DNA of 64,000 bases from Ornithinimicrobium faecis (GTDB lineage Bacteria > Actinomycetota > Actinomycetes > Actinomycetales > Dermatophilaceae): the NCBI RefSeq assembly GCF_023923225.1, contig NZ_CP099489.1:3534001-3598000 (forward strand), written 5' to 3'. The notes below the pieces were generated by a model. That model was not told where the DNA came from. It did no database searches and worked only from the letters and a program-made list of their open reading frames with translations. This document shows, piece after piece, positions 9,994 through 18,680 of this stretch. The position numbers were made by a program, and so were the translations under genes. Numbering within the stretch: position 1 is the first letter of the stretch; each line of letters starts with the position of its first letter.

Positions 9994-10004
9994 GGGGGTG
10001 GCAG

Positions 10005-13000
10005 ATGTCTTCTAGGTGGGACGATGCTGATCGGACGTTCGCAACTCAGGGTCGCATTCTAGACTCGGACATCCGGGATGAGATGCAGGGAGCGTTCCTG
10101 GAGTATGCCTACTCGGTGATCTACTCCCGGGCGCTGCCGGATGCCCGCGACGGGTTGAAGCCGGTGCAGCGCCGGATCCTGTTTGGGATGCACGAGATGG
10201 GGCTGCGCCCGGACAAGGCGCACGTCAAGAGCTCGCGTGTGGTCGGTGACGTGATGGGTAAGTACCACCCGCACGGTGACACCGCGATCTATGACGCCCT
10301 GGTGCGCATGGCCCAGCCGTTCACGATGCGCCTGCCGCTCGTCGATGGGCACGGCAACTTCGGCTCGCTGGACGACGGGCCGGCCGCCAGCCGCTACACC
10401 GAGGCCCGCCCAGCGCCTGCTGCGCTGTTGATGACGGGCAGCCTGGACGAGGAGACTGTCGCCTTCGTCCCCAACTATGACGACCAGCTGATGCAGCCGG
10501 ACGTGCTGCCCGCAGCGTTCCCGAACCTGCTGGTCAACGGCGCCTCGGGCATTGCGGTCGGCATGGCGACCAACATGGCGCCGCACAATCTCGGCGAGGT
10601 CATCGGCGCCGCACGGCACCTGATCGCCCACCCGGACGCGAGCCTGGATGATCTGATGCGCTTCGTGCCCGGCCCCGACCTGCCCCAGGGCGGTCGGATC
10701 GTCGGGCTGGACGGCATCCGCGACGCCTATGAGAGTGGCCGCGGCTCGTTCCGCACCCGCGCCCTGGCCCGCATCGAGAACATCACTGCCCGCCGCAAGG
10801 GCATCGTGGTCACCGAGCTGCCCTATCTGGTCGGCGCGGAGAAGGTCATCGACAAGGTCAAGACCCTCGTGCAGTCCAAGAAGTTGCAGGGCATCAGCGC
10901 CATCAACGACCTGACCGACCGCACCAAGGGCCTGCACCTGGTCATCGAGATCAAGAACGGTTTCAACCCCGAGGCTGTCCTGGCCCAGCTCTACAAGCTC
11001 ACCCCGATGGAGGAGAGCTTCGGCATCAACAACGTCGCTCTGGTCGAGGGGCAGCCGCGCACCCTCGGGCTGCGCGAGCTGCTCAAGGTCTATGTCGAGT
11101 TCCGCACCGACGTGGTGCGCCGGCGCACGGCCTATCGGCTGCGCCGCAAGGAGGAGCGGCTGCACCTGGTCGAGGGCCTGCTCATCGCCATCCTCGACAT
11201 CGACGAGGTCATCCAGCTGATCCGCGCCGCCGATGACGTGGCGACCGCCCGCGAGCGGTTGATCCAGGTCTTCGACCTCTCCGAGCTGCAGGCCAACTAC
11301 ATCCTGGACCTGCAGCTGCGACGCCTGACCAAGTTTTCCCGCATCGAGTTGGAGACCGAGCGCGACGAGCTGCTGCGAGACATCGAGGCACTGCGCGCGC
11401 TGCTCGAGGACCACCAGCTGCTGCTCAACCTGGTCTCCGACGAGCTGGCCGCGGTCGCCAAGGAACACGGCACCCCGCGCCGCACCGTCCTGCTGGAGTC
11501 CGACGGCGTGTCCGCCACCGCCGCAGCCTCCACCCCGCTGGAGGTCACCGACGACCCGTGCTGGGTGCTGCTCAGCTCGACCGGGCTGCTGGCCCGGACC
11601 TCGACCGATGAGCCGTTGGGCACCGGCGGGTCACGCCGCAAGCACGACGTCATCGTCTCGGCGGTGCGCACCACCGCCCGCGGGTCGGTCGGTCTGGTCA
11701 CCTCGGCCGGCACGGTGGTGCGCATCTCGGCCCTTGAATTGCCGACATTGCCCCCGACCAACGGTGCACCGACACTCTCTGGAGGTGCTCCCCTGGCGGC
11801 CTTCGTCGACCTGCCAGCGGGCGCACTGCCACTGGCCCTCTGCTCGCTGGAGGACACGGGTCAGGGGCTGGCGCTCGGCACCCGCAACGGCATCGTCAAG
11901 CGGGTCAACCCGGACTATCCCGGCAACAAGGACGAGTTTGAGGTCATCTCCCTCAAGGACGGCGACCAGGTCGTCGGCGCGGTCGAGCTGACCACCGGCG
12001 AGGAGGAGCTGGTCTTCGTCACCAACGATGCTCAGCTGCTGCACTTCAGCGCCTCGGGCGTGCGCGCCCAGGGCCGCAGCGGTGGCGGCATCGCCGGCAT
12101 CAAGTTGGCCAAGGACGCTGCCGTGCAGGGCTTCTGGGCGGTCGATTCCTCGGCCGAGAACGTCGTGGTCACGGTCTCCGGGTCCTCGGGCGCGCTCCCC
12201 GGCACCCAGACCGGGTCGGTCAAGGTCACCCCATTCGAGGAATATCCCGCCAAGGGCCGCGCCACCGGCGGCGTGCGCTGCCACCGGTTCCTGCGCGGCG
12301 AGGACGCGCTGCTGCTCGGCTGGGCCGGCGCCGCTCCCGCGATGGCCGCCTCCGGCAACGGCGCAGCGGTCGACCTGCCCGAGGCCAACGGCAAGCGGGA
12401 CGGCTACGGCACCTCGGCGAGAACTGCCATCAAACGTGTATCGACCCCACTTTCCGCTCAGCTATACAGCGGCACTGAGTCGAGACAGACAGACAAGAGT
12501 ATGGGCTGGAGGGCACAGTTTGACTACCGCCCCAGCACGGAGAATCCTCAAGACTATCCCTCACCCTCGCAAGCACGAGAAAACAGCACCTCCCGCCCCG
12601 AACACATCCGGTCCCCAAGTGGCATACTCCGCGAGACCCAGAAAGATGAAGAGAAATGGGTATACACTCCGCCATCTCCCAGCATCCGGGCAACTCCGGA
12701 AACGTTCGATATGTGGCGTGCGGCGCAGGATGCGCATGAGATTCGTTACTCACTTGGCCGCAGGGGCCCATTGTCCACATCTGGACCGTTTGGTGAACCA
12801 GGCGGCCTATACCTACTCGACTCAGATGCCAACCAAATTACCCTGGCGGTCGCTCGATCGTTGGACGCAGCAGCCTTAGCACTAGAGCGGACTCCAGCGA
12901 GCTTGGCGTCAAATCGGGCAAAGGCCTTCTGGACGACCGGAACAGAAATGCAACTCCAGTCAAAGAGCCCAGTTCTCCAGGAACTGAGGAGCGCACTGCG

Positions 13001-13421
13001 ACCCGGCCGCCCAATCCTGATAAACTCTGCAAATGACTGGTATAAGGCTCCGACATCGGCTGGAATTTACCGGATATACCGAACTACGCGAGGAGAGACT
13101 GAGGTCTACGTCGGTCGATCCAACAACCTGAAGAGACGCTTGATGAATCACGAGAAGATCAAAGGGAGGGCTTGGGATAGCACGGAACTTGGCATTAGCA
13201 GAATTGAATGCCTCCCCGCCTTACCGCACCATAGCCTGAAGCTCTGGACTGTCATTGATCTTGACAGGGCCGAAGCGGAACACATATCTAGAGCGCGGCG
13301 GAGAGAATTGCACGGCGGCCCGAAAGTGGTCAACATAACCTCTGGGAGGAATGGTCCGCCGAGCGCCGCCCCGGCCCGAGTTCTAGTTTGGACAGCCCCT
13401 TCTTCGGGCCCCTCGGTTTGA
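10005..13421 (+). CDS. parC: DNA topoisomerase IV/gyrase subunit A with C-terminal GIY-YIG nuclease extension
   Basis: One uninterrupted frame of 1138 residues. Residues about 20-805 are a complete type IIA topoisomerase A subunit: [25 protein letters not shown] near the start, the catalytic tyrosine in ASRYTEAR (about 124-131), coiled-coil gate and a C-terminal beta-pinwheel ending [13 protein letters not shown]. Normal ParC would stop a few residues later. Here, from about base 12417, the reading frame continues through some 330 residues of much lower GC content. The end of this extension carries GIYRIY (about 1020), [12 protein letters not shown] (about 1037), a Glu in DRAEAEH and an Asn in VNITSG, i.e. 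a complete-looking GIY-YIG nuclease core. The first about 28 codons also use codons unlike the rest of the gene. Core ParC function (chromosome decatenation) is secure; the effect of the extension is unknown. Confidence 0.9.
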   Translation: MSSRWDDADRTFATQGRILDSDIRDEMQGAFLEYAYSVIYSRALPDARDGLKPVQRRILFGMHEMGLRPDKAHVKSSRVVGDVMGKYHPHGDTAIYDALVRMAQPFTMRLPLVDGHGNFGSLDDGPAASRYTEARPAPAALLMTGSLDEETVAFVPNYDDQLMQPDVLPAAFPNLLVNGASGIAVGMATNMAPHNLGEVIGAARHLIAHPDASLDDLMRFVPGPDLPQGGRIVGLDGIRDAYESGRGSFRTRALARIENITARRKGIVVTELPYLVGAEKVIDKVKTLVQSKKLQGISAINDLTDRTKGLHLVIEIKNGFNPEAVLAQLYKLTPMEESFGINNVALVEGQPRTLGLRELLKVYVEFRTDVVRRRTAYRLRRKEERLHLVEGLLIAILDIDEVIQLIRAADDVATARERLIQVFDLSELQANYILDLQLRRLTKFSRIELETERDELLRDIEALRALLEDHQLLLNLVSDELAAVAKEHGTPRRTVLLESDGVSATAAASTPLEVTDDPCWVLLSSTGLLARTSTDEPLGTGGSRRKHDVIVSAVRTTARGSVGLVTSAGTVVRISALELPTLPPTNGAPTLSGGAPLAAFVDLPAGALPLALCSLEDTGQGLALGTRNGIVKRVNPDYPGNKDEFEVISLKDGDQVVGAVELTTGEEELVFVTNDAQLLHFSASGVRAQGRSGGGIAGIKLAKDAAVQGFWAVDSSAENVVVTVSGSSGALPGTQTGSVKVTPFEEYPAKGRATGGVRCHRFLRGEDALLLGWAGAAPAMAASGNGAAVDLPEANGKRDGYGTSARTAIKRVSTPLSAQLYSGTESRQTDKSMGWRAQFDYRPSTENPQDYPSPSQARENSTSRPEHIRSPSGILRETQKDEEKWVYTPPSPSIRATPETFDMWRAAQDAHEIRYSLGRRGPLSTSGPFGEPGGLYLLDSDANQITLAVARSLDAAALALERTPASLASNRAKAFWTTGTEMQLQSKSPVLQELRSALRPGRPILINSANDWYKAPTSAGIYRIYRTTRGETEVYVGRSNNLKRRLMNHEKIKGRAWDSTELGISRIECLPALPHHSLKLWTVIDLDRAEAEHISRARRRELHGGPKVVNITSGRNGPPSAAPARVLVWTAPSSGPSV
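12417..13418 (+). other. Foreign in-frame extension of parC encoding a GIY-YIG domain
   Basis: GC content and codon use change abruptly just after the codons for GKRDGYGTS. The first about 200 extension residues have no recognisable domain; the last about 120 form the GIY-YIG core. The extension ends 43 bases before the convergent nrtR stop. No second copy of the parC 3' end follows it, so the insertion appears to have replaced, not displaced, the original tail. Possibilities are a mobile nuclease module captured by ParC, or a nuclease gene that uses parC expression for its own translation. Confidence 0.75.
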
Positions 13422-13464
13422 CATTTCCCTACATTCGACGATGGCGACCAGCCTTGACAGCTGG

Positions 13465-14169
13465 TCACCCACGACGCAGAACCGGCGGGTGCAGCTGGGT
13501 GGCCGGCCCAACGACATACAGCATGGCGGGTCGTCCACCACCGCGGGCGGTCCGTGCCCCCGTCTCTGCCAGGAAGTCCTCGGCGCCGGTGACCTTTCGG
13601 TGGAAGTTGCGGGGGTCGATGCGCGTGCCCCAGACCGCCTCATAGACCTCGCGGAGTTCACCGACTGTGAAGGGCTCGCGGACGAAGGCGGTGGCGAGAC
13701 TTGAATACTCCAGCTTGGCGCGGCCCCGCTCGAGCCCGTCGGTCAGAATCTCTCGGTGGTCGAAGGCAAGATCTTGACTTAGTGCCTCCTCGACTGGCAC
13801 CCAGCGCGCATCGGCTGCGTCGCTGCCTGCGCGTGCCTCGGGCAGGTCCGCACCGAGCGCCAACCACGCCACGCTGACCACCCGCATCCGTTCGTCACGG
13901 TTGGGCGCGCCATAAGTGCGCAACTGTTCTAGCACCACGTCACGCTCACCGACCCCGGCTTCCTCGGCTAATTCACGATAGGCGGCCGCCTCGATGTCCT
14001 CATCGACATGAGTGAAGCCTCCAGGCAGGGCCCACTGCCCCTCAAATGGTGACCCGCCCCGCTGGATCAGGAGCACACACAACCGCCCCTCGCGCAGGGT
14101 GAGCACCACCAGGTCGGCAGTGACGGCGAACGGCGGGTACTTGGTCTCGTCGTACTTCTTCGCGGCCAT
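13465..14169 (-). CDS. nrtR: NrtR-type Nudix transcriptional regulator of NAD metabolism
   Basis: 234 residues: an N-terminal Nudix domain (about 10-150) followed by a winged helix (about 160-225, FTVGELREVYEAVWG then FHRKVTGAEDFL). This is the NrtR layout, a repressor of NAD synthesis and salvage genes that responds to ADP-ribose or related metabolites. The Nudix box at residues 51-73 is fully intact (G-x5-E-x7-RE-x2-EE-x-GV), whereas many NrtR proteins have a degenerate one, so residual hydrolase activity is possible. The gene is divergent from the draG-like/pnuC/nadR operon and two palindromes lie between them, which strongly supports local regulation. It converges on the parC extension with a 43-base gap. 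Confidence 0.88.
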   Translation of the reverse strand: MAAKKYDETKYPPFAVTADLVVLTLREGRLCVLLIQRGGSPFEGQWALPGGFTHVDEDIEAAAYRELAEEAGVGERDVVLEQLRTYGAPNRDERMRVVSVAWLALGADLPEARAGSDAADARWVPVEEALSQDLAFDHREILTDGLERGRAKLEYSSLATAFVREPFTVGELREVYEAVWGTRIDPRNFHRKVTGAEDFLAETGARTARGGGRPAMLYVVGPATQLHPPVLRRG

Positions 14170-14189
14170 GCCCTCAACCCTAACTTCTT

Positions 14190-14206
14190 ATCGTCGATTT
14201 GACGAT
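14190..14206. promoter_or_regulatory. Putative NrtR operator 1
   Basis: ATCGTCGATTTGACGAT: six-base perfect arms ATCGTC/GACGAT around a five-base centre. The same pattern recurs 39 bases downstream, and this copy overlaps a possible -35 (TTGACG, 14199-14204) for the rightward operon. Confidence 0.65.
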
Positions 14207-14229
14207 TGCCATACCAACGTGACACAATT

Positions 14230-14244
14230 TCGTCAGTTTGACGA
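14230..14244. promoter_or_regulatory. Putative NrtR operator 2
   Basis: TCGTCAGTTTGACGA: arms TCGTC/GACGA around five bases, matching operator 1 in both arms and in the central TTT. It lies just downstream of a weak -10 (CACAAT, 14223-14228) and upstream of the AAGGAG ribosome site of the operon. Confidence 0.65.
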
Positions 14245-14256
14245 GAAGGAGATCCC

Positions 14257-15744
14257 ATGATGAGACTCAGCAGTGCCCAGCACGACCGCGCAGCCGGCGT
14301 GCTTCTAACCCAGGCCGTGGGCGACGCCCTCGGCGTGCCCTACGAGTTCGCCACTCCCCCGGCTGGTGAGCCGCAGATGCTCGGCGGCGGCCTTGGTCCG
14401 TTTGCACCCGGCGAATGGTCCGACGACACCCAGATGGCGGTCTGCATCGCGCAGGTCGCCGCCACCGACATCGCCCTCGACAGTCCCGCATGGATCGACC
14501 AGGTGGCCGAGCAGTTCCTCAGCTGGTGGGGCTCCCACCCTGCGGACGTCGGCATCCAGACGGCGCATGTCCTGCGCGAGGTGAGCCGTGACGCGAACCG
14601 CGATGCCGAGCCTGTTGGCGCCCGCATGGCCTCGGTCGCACGCGAGCTCCACGAGCGCACCGGCCGCACGGCCGGCAACGGTGCGCTGATGCGCACCGGC
14701 GTCGTCGGCCTCACTCGACTGGAGCACCGCGCCGCCACGGCGTCCGCAGCCCGGGCCGTGGCCGAGCTGACGCACACCGACCCGCTCGCGGGCGACTCCT
14801 GCGTGCTGTGGTGCGAGGCGATCCGCATCGCCGTGATCGACGGACGGCTCGACCTGGCTGGCGGCCTGGACCTGCTGCCTGACGAGCGTCGCGATCAGTG
14901 GGCCAGGTGGATCGCCGAAGCAGAGTCGAGCGACCCTCGCGTCTTCGACCGCAACGGGTTCACGGTCACCGCTCTGCAGGCGGCCTGGTCGGCGATCGTG
15001 CACTCCGGCCGCACTGTCACCGGCCCGGAGCACGTCGGAGCCGCCCTGACTGCCGCCATCCAGATCGGACACGACACCGACACCGTCGCCGCGATCGCCG
15101 GCGCGCTGCTGGGCGCGCGCTATGGCGCCTCCGCCCTCCCCTTCCGCTGGACCCGCCTCGTGCACGGCTGGCCCGGGCTGCGCGCGCAGGACCTGATCGC
15201 GCTCGCCCTGCGAACCGCCAAGCAGGGCAGCGTGCACGACAGCACCTGGCCGCGCGCAACCACCATGGTGTCCGGCCGCGATCGGTCCCTGGCCGCGCCG
15301 CACCCGCAGGACGACAAGGTTCTGCTCGGCACCATGACCGACCTGGACCGGGTGACTGAGCTCGGTGTCGACGCGGTCGTATCACTCTGCCGCCTCGGCA
15401 GCGACGACTTCGCGCCCGCGGGCATCGCGCCGACTGACCACGGCGTCTTCTGGCTCATCGACCACGACGACCCGGCCCACAACCAGCACCTGGACCATGT
15501 GCTGACCCAGGCCGCCACCGCGGTCCGTGATCTGCGCGCCGAGGGCCGCACCGTGTTGCTGCACTGTGTCGCGGCGCACCACCGCACCCCTGCGGTCGCG
15601 CTGCGCTACGCCCAGCTGCTCGGCCACGACGGCCCGCAGGTCGCCGACCAGATCGCCGCGTCGATCGACCACGACCCGAACGGCCACCTCTGGGACACCG
15701 CCCGGCAGGGCCCCGACGGTGACGTGACCACCGCCGCCAACTGA
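14257..15744 (+). CDS. ADP-ribosylglycohydrolase (DraG-like) fused to a dual-specificity-phosphatase-like domain
   Basis: 495 residues; two adjacent ATG codons (14257, 14260) follow an AAGGAG site. Residues about 5-320 are an ADP-ribosylglycohydrolase with the expected metal-binding signatures GDALGVPYEF, EWSDDTQM and GHDTDTVAAIAG. Residues about 345-480 look like a dual-specificity/tyrosine phosphatase, with the active-site loop HCVAAHHR (C-x5-R) near 436-442. The first domain would release ADP-ribose from proteins or related substrates; the second may act on phosphorylated ADP-ribose products or proteins, which is inference. It heads an operon with pnuC and nadR under probable NrtR control, linking ADP-ribose turnover to NAD salvage. 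Confidence 0.85.
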   Translation: MMRLSSAQHDRAAGVLLTQAVGDALGVPYEFATPPAGEPQMLGGGLGPFAPGEWSDDTQMAVCIAQVAATDIALDSPAWIDQVAEQFLSWWGSHPADVGIQTAHVLREVSRDANRDAEPVGARMASVARELHERTGRTAGNGALMRTGVVGLTRLEHRAATASAARAVAELTHTDPLAGDSCVLWCEAIRIAVIDGRLDLAGGLDLLPDERRDQWARWIAEAESSDPRVFDRNGFTVTALQAAWSAIVHSGRTVTGPEHVGAALTAAIQIGHDTDTVAAIAGALLGARYGASALPFRWTRLVHGWPGLRAQDLIALALRTAKQGSVHDSTWPRATTMVSGRDRSLAAPHPQDDKVLLGTMTDLDRVTELGVDAVVSLCRLGSDDFAPAGIAPTDHGVFWLIDHDDPAHNQHLDHVLTQAATAVRDLRAEGRTVLLHCVAAHHRTPAVALRYAQLLGHDGPQVADQIAASIDHDPNGHLWDTARQGPDGDVTTAAN

Positions 15745-15772
15745 CGGCATACGAAAGAGAAGGGAGCCCACC

Positions 15773-16372
15773 ATGCACTGGACCGAGATCGCCGGCTTCA
15801 TCACTGGCGGGTTGTGCGTCTGGCTCGTCGTGCGGCAAAACGTCTGGACATTCCCGATCGGCATCGCCAACAACATCTTCTTCATCGTGCTGTTCTCTCA
15901 GGTCGGTCTCTATGCCGAGGCCGGGTTGCAGGTGGTCTACATCGGACTCGGCCTGCTCGGCTGGTGGTGGTGGCTGCGCGGCGGCTCCGACCGCACCCGA
16001 CTCGTCGTCCGAGACACCCCGTCGTGGGCCTGGCCAGCCGCCATCATCGCGATCGGCCTGGGCACGTGGGCGCTGCACTGGCTGCTGACCAACTTCACCG
16101 ACTCCACGGTCGCGGGGTGGGACGCGGTCACCACGACGATGAGCCTGGTCGCCCAGTTGATGCTGAGCCGCAAGTGGATCGGCAACTGGGTGGTGTGGAT
16201 CGTCGCGGACGTGATCTACATCGGGCTCTATGCCAGCAAGGGGCTGTGGCTGACCAGCGTGTTGTATGCCGTGTTCCTCACCATGTGCGTCGTCGGCCTG
16301 CGGCAGTGGCGAGCGGCGCGGGCCGCCCCGGACGCGACCCCGGTGCCCGAGGTGGAGGTGGTGCGGTCATGA
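15773..16372 (+). CDS. pnuC: Nicotinamide riboside transporter PnuC
   Basis: 199 residues with six to seven membrane segments and the PnuC signatures TFPIGIANNIFFIVLF and GLGLLGWWWWLRGG. PnuC takes up nicotinamide riboside by facilitated diffusion, trapped by phosphorylation inside the cell. A GAAGGGAG ribosome site precedes the ATG, and the stop overlaps the nadR start (ATGA), so uptake and phosphorylation are made together. Confidence 0.93.
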   Translation: MHWTEIAGFITGGLCVWLVVRQNVWTFPIGIANNIFFIVLFSQVGLYAEAGLQVVYIGLGLLGWWWWLRGGSDRTRLVVRDTPSWAWPAAIIAIGLGTWALHWLLTNFTDSTVAGWDAVTTTMSLVAQLMLSRKWIGNWVVWIVADVIYIGLYASKGLWLTSVLYAVFLTMCVVGLRQWRAARAAPDATPVPEVEVVRS

Positions 16373-17334
16373 AGAGCTTTGGTCACGGGCTGGTGCTCGG
16401 CAAGTTCTATCCGTTCCACGCTGGTCACCAGTTGCTGATCCGCACCGCGAGCGCGCAGTGTGAGCGGCTGACCGTGCAGGTCCTCGCGTCGTCGGCCGAG
16501 ACGATCCCGCTCGATGTGCGGGTGTCGTGGATCCGAGAGGAGCACCCTGAGGTGAACGTCGTGGGTGGGATGGACGAGGCGGAGGTCGACTTCGACTCCC
16601 CCGCCGCGTGGGATGCCCACTTGGCCCTCATCGAGGCCCTCCTGGACGCGCCGGTGGACGCGGCCTTCACCTCCGACGCCTATGGTGCCGAGCTCGCGCG
16701 TCGGCTGGACGCTGAGTGGGTGCAGGTCAACCCGGGACGGGTCGCCTTGCCAGTCTCCGGAACTGCTGTCCGGGCAGACGTCGCCGGGCACTGGCGGGCG
16801 TTGCCCCCGCCGGTGCGAGCCTGGCTGACCCGTCGGATCGTGGTGCTCGGTGCGGAGTCGACCGGGACCACGACGCTGGCTCGCGACCTGGCCGCTCAGT
16901 TGGGGTGCCCGTGGGTGCCGGAGTTCGGACGAGAGTGGTCTGCAGCACGGCCGGGAAGGCTGTCCACGCCGTGGCACTCGAGCGAGTTCGACCTGATCGC
17001 ACGGGAGCAGGCACGCCGCGAGGACCTGGCCGCTCGACAGACGCCGGTGCCGTGGTTTGTCTGTGACACCGATCCGTTGGCAACGACCCTATGGCACGAG
17101 CGGTATGTCGGTGGGCGGTCGTCGTCCGTCGAGGCGTTCGCCGCCTCGAGGCCGCCGGATCTCTATGTGCTGACCTCCGACGACGTGCCGTTCGTCCAGG
17201 ACGGGATGCGCGACGGGGAGCACCTGCGTGGGTGGATGTCCCAACGGTTCCGGGAGGTGCTGGACACCCAGTCTGTGCCGTGGATCGAGGTGTCCGGCTC
17301 TCGGAGACCGGTTCCAGAGGTTCCGGTCGCGTGA
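16369..17334 (+). CDS. nadR: NadR: NMN adenylyltransferase / ribosylnicotinamide kinase
   Basis: 321 residues from the ATG overlapping the pnuC stop. The N-terminal nucleotidyltransferase half has GKFYPFHAGH (about 11-20, HxGH motif) and the C-terminal kinase half has a P-loop GAESTGTTTLARDL near 161-174. There is no N-terminal DNA-binding helix-turn-helix as in enterobacterial NadR, so this is the purely enzymatic form; regulation is presumably left to NrtR. It phosphorylates nicotinamide riboside brought in by PnuC and adenylates NMN to NAD. Confidence 0.92.
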   Translation: MKSFGHGLVLGKFYPFHAGHQLLIRTASAQCERLTVQVLASSAETIPLDVRVSWIREEHPEVNVVGGMDEAEVDFDSPAAWDAHLALIEALLDAPVDAAFTSDAYGAELARRLDAEWVQVNPGRVALPVSGTAVRADVAGHWRALPPPVRAWLTRRIVVLGAESTGTTTLARDLAAQLGCPWVPEFGREWSAARPGRLSTPWHSSEFDLIAREQARREDLAARQTPVPWFVCDTDPLATTLWHERYVGGRSSSVEAFAASRPPDLYVLTSDDVPFVQDGMRDGEHLRGWMSQRFREVLDTQSVPWIEVSGSRRPVPEVPVA

Positions 17335-17460
17335 AGGCACCAGCCTCCCATAACTAACAGCCCCCCGGTTCCATCGCCCCTGCTGCCCGGTTTCGTTCTA
17401 CAGTTGGCAAACTGCGTCAGAATGCCGAGGCCACCGCACCCTCTCGAGACAGGACAACCA

Positions 17461-18423
17461 ATGACCCATGGACGTCAGGTCCGACTGTATCTAGTCGATG
17501 GGACCGCTGGTGGGCTCATCACGGCCGAGATCATGAACTGGACAGGCCATCTGGTAAGCGCGTCACGCTCAGACTTGGGGCGCCTACTTAAGCGTGGAGA
17601 ACCCTATCGAACTGGGATCTACATACTCATCGGTGAGACTGGCGAACCCGACGCCTACTTTGACAGTGCCATCTATGTCGGAGAGGGAGATGATATCTCC
17701 ACACGGCTTAAGGCTCACGCTCGACCGGCCGGCGCCGGGGGGAAGGACTTCTGGGATCGCGTCATCATCGTGACATCGAAGGACGCGAATCTCACAAAGG
17801 CTCATGCTCGTTTCCTTGAGTCTCGATTGATCCATGCTGCACGCAGCGCAGGTCGCTCGACGGTCACCAACGGTAACTCCCCACCGCCGATCCAACTTCC
17901 AGAGGCCGACGTCTCCGACATGGAATACTTCCTAAGTCAAATACACACACTACTGCCCGTCCTAGCAATAAACCAGTTCAAGGTCCTCCCAAATGTCAAA
18001 CCTCCAACACTTGACCATGAATTGTCACCCACTCCAACGGACGTGACCCACGTCAGCAGCGTCGATCCCAGTGAGATCAGCCCCACCTTCATACTCCGCA
18101 TCTCGACTGCGGGCATCGAGGCTGACGCCCGAGAAATACAGGATGAATTCACTGTTTTGGCAGGCTCGACTGCGCGATCTGAATGGAAATCTAAGACCAA
18201 ATCATCTAGCTACGCGTCCCTCCACGATAAACTCCTCAAAAACGGTACACTCGTGAAACAGGGAGACATAGCCTTCTTCACGAGCGACACACCCTTCAAC
18301 GCGCCGTCCGCAGCAGCGTCTGTTGTAGCCGGAACCAATATGAACGGACGGACGGCGTGGCGGCACGAAACAACGAAGATCACGTTCGGCGAGTGGCAGA
18401 TGCAAGGTTTGGAATCCCAGTAG
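17461..18423 (+). CDS. GIY-YIG nuclease family protein with C-terminal DUF4357
   Basis: 320 residues from ATG 17461 (AGGA eight bases upstream); an in-frame TTG at 17404 is less convincing. The GIY-YIG core is at about residues 50-130: TGIYILIG, IYVGEGDDISTRLKAHA, and a Glu in ARFLESRLIHAA. The C-terminal about 90 residues (from GSTARSEWKSKTKSSSYASL onward) match DUF4357, a module often attached to GIY-YIG domains and probably DNA-binding. Codon use is clearly less GC-rich than that of nadR just upstream, so it is likely acquired. It is the second GIY-YIG protein within 4 kb and is not closely similar to the ParC extension by eye. Confidence 0.8.
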   Translation: MTHGRQVRLYLVDGTAGGLITAEIMNWTGHLVSASRSDLGRLLKRGEPYRTGIYILIGETGEPDAYFDSAIYVGEGDDISTRLKAHARPAGAGGKDFWDRVIIVTSKDANLTKAHARFLESRLIHAARSAGRSTVTNGNSPPPIQLPEADVSDMEYFLSQIHTLLPVLAINQFKVLPNVKPPTLDHELSPTPTDVTHVSSVDPSEISPTFILRISTAGIEADAREIQDEFTVLAGSTARSEWKSKTKSSSYASLHDKLLKNGTLVKQGDIAFFTSDTPFNAPSAAASVVAGTNMNGRTAWRHETTKITFGEWQMQGLESQ

Positions 18424-18636
18424 TGGGCTGAGAAAGGCAGATTCTCTCGGCTATAGATCGTGCAACCCGTCGGCCTCGCCCCCAAGCACGTGAAGTGCTG
18501 GACGCGTCCGCAGCATTCCTAGCGCGCCGAGACACCATCACATGGCCCACTCCGCCATGAACGTCGAGCGGCCCCCGCGTCTCCGCGACCCCTCGATTGA
18601 GTCGGCGAGGCCAAGTATCGGCAACGTGGATCTACT

Positions 18637-18671
18637 CGGCTAACCGGCCCTGACATGGGCACGGTCAGCCG
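18637..18671 (-). terminator. Terminator-like hairpin after the TRAP operon
   Basis: Arms CGGCTAACC (18637-18645) and GGTCAGCCG (18663-18671) pair over nine bases with one G-U type mismatch and a 17-base loop. It sits ten bases beyond the dctM stop. The rest of 18424-18636 shows nothing I can identify. Confidence 0.45.
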
Positions 18672-18680
18672 GGTAGCAGG

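Larger units (their letters stand above)
9279..10004. other. Divergent intergenic region between defence operon and parC
   Basis: About 725 bases without a convincing gene on either strand. It must hold the leftward promoter of the defence operon and the rightward promoter of parC. Visible elements are a terminator-like hairpin at 9482-9519, a tandem 15-base duplication (TCGACTACCCGCAGG at 9916-9930 and 9931-9945) and a near-consensus promoter at 9966-9993. Base composition is lower in GC than the host core, so this DNA probably came with the defence operon. I see no tRNA or integrase that would explain insertion here. Confidence 0.6.

Noticed and set aside
10059..11468. A 469-codon open frame on the minus strand opposite parC
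   Set aside because: It is a GC-driven antisense shadow of the conserved topoisomerase frame and has no recognisable domain.
12417..13421. An intein in ParC
   Set aside because: The foreign segment is at the C-terminus with no downstream extein and no Cys/Ser splice-junction or HN motif.
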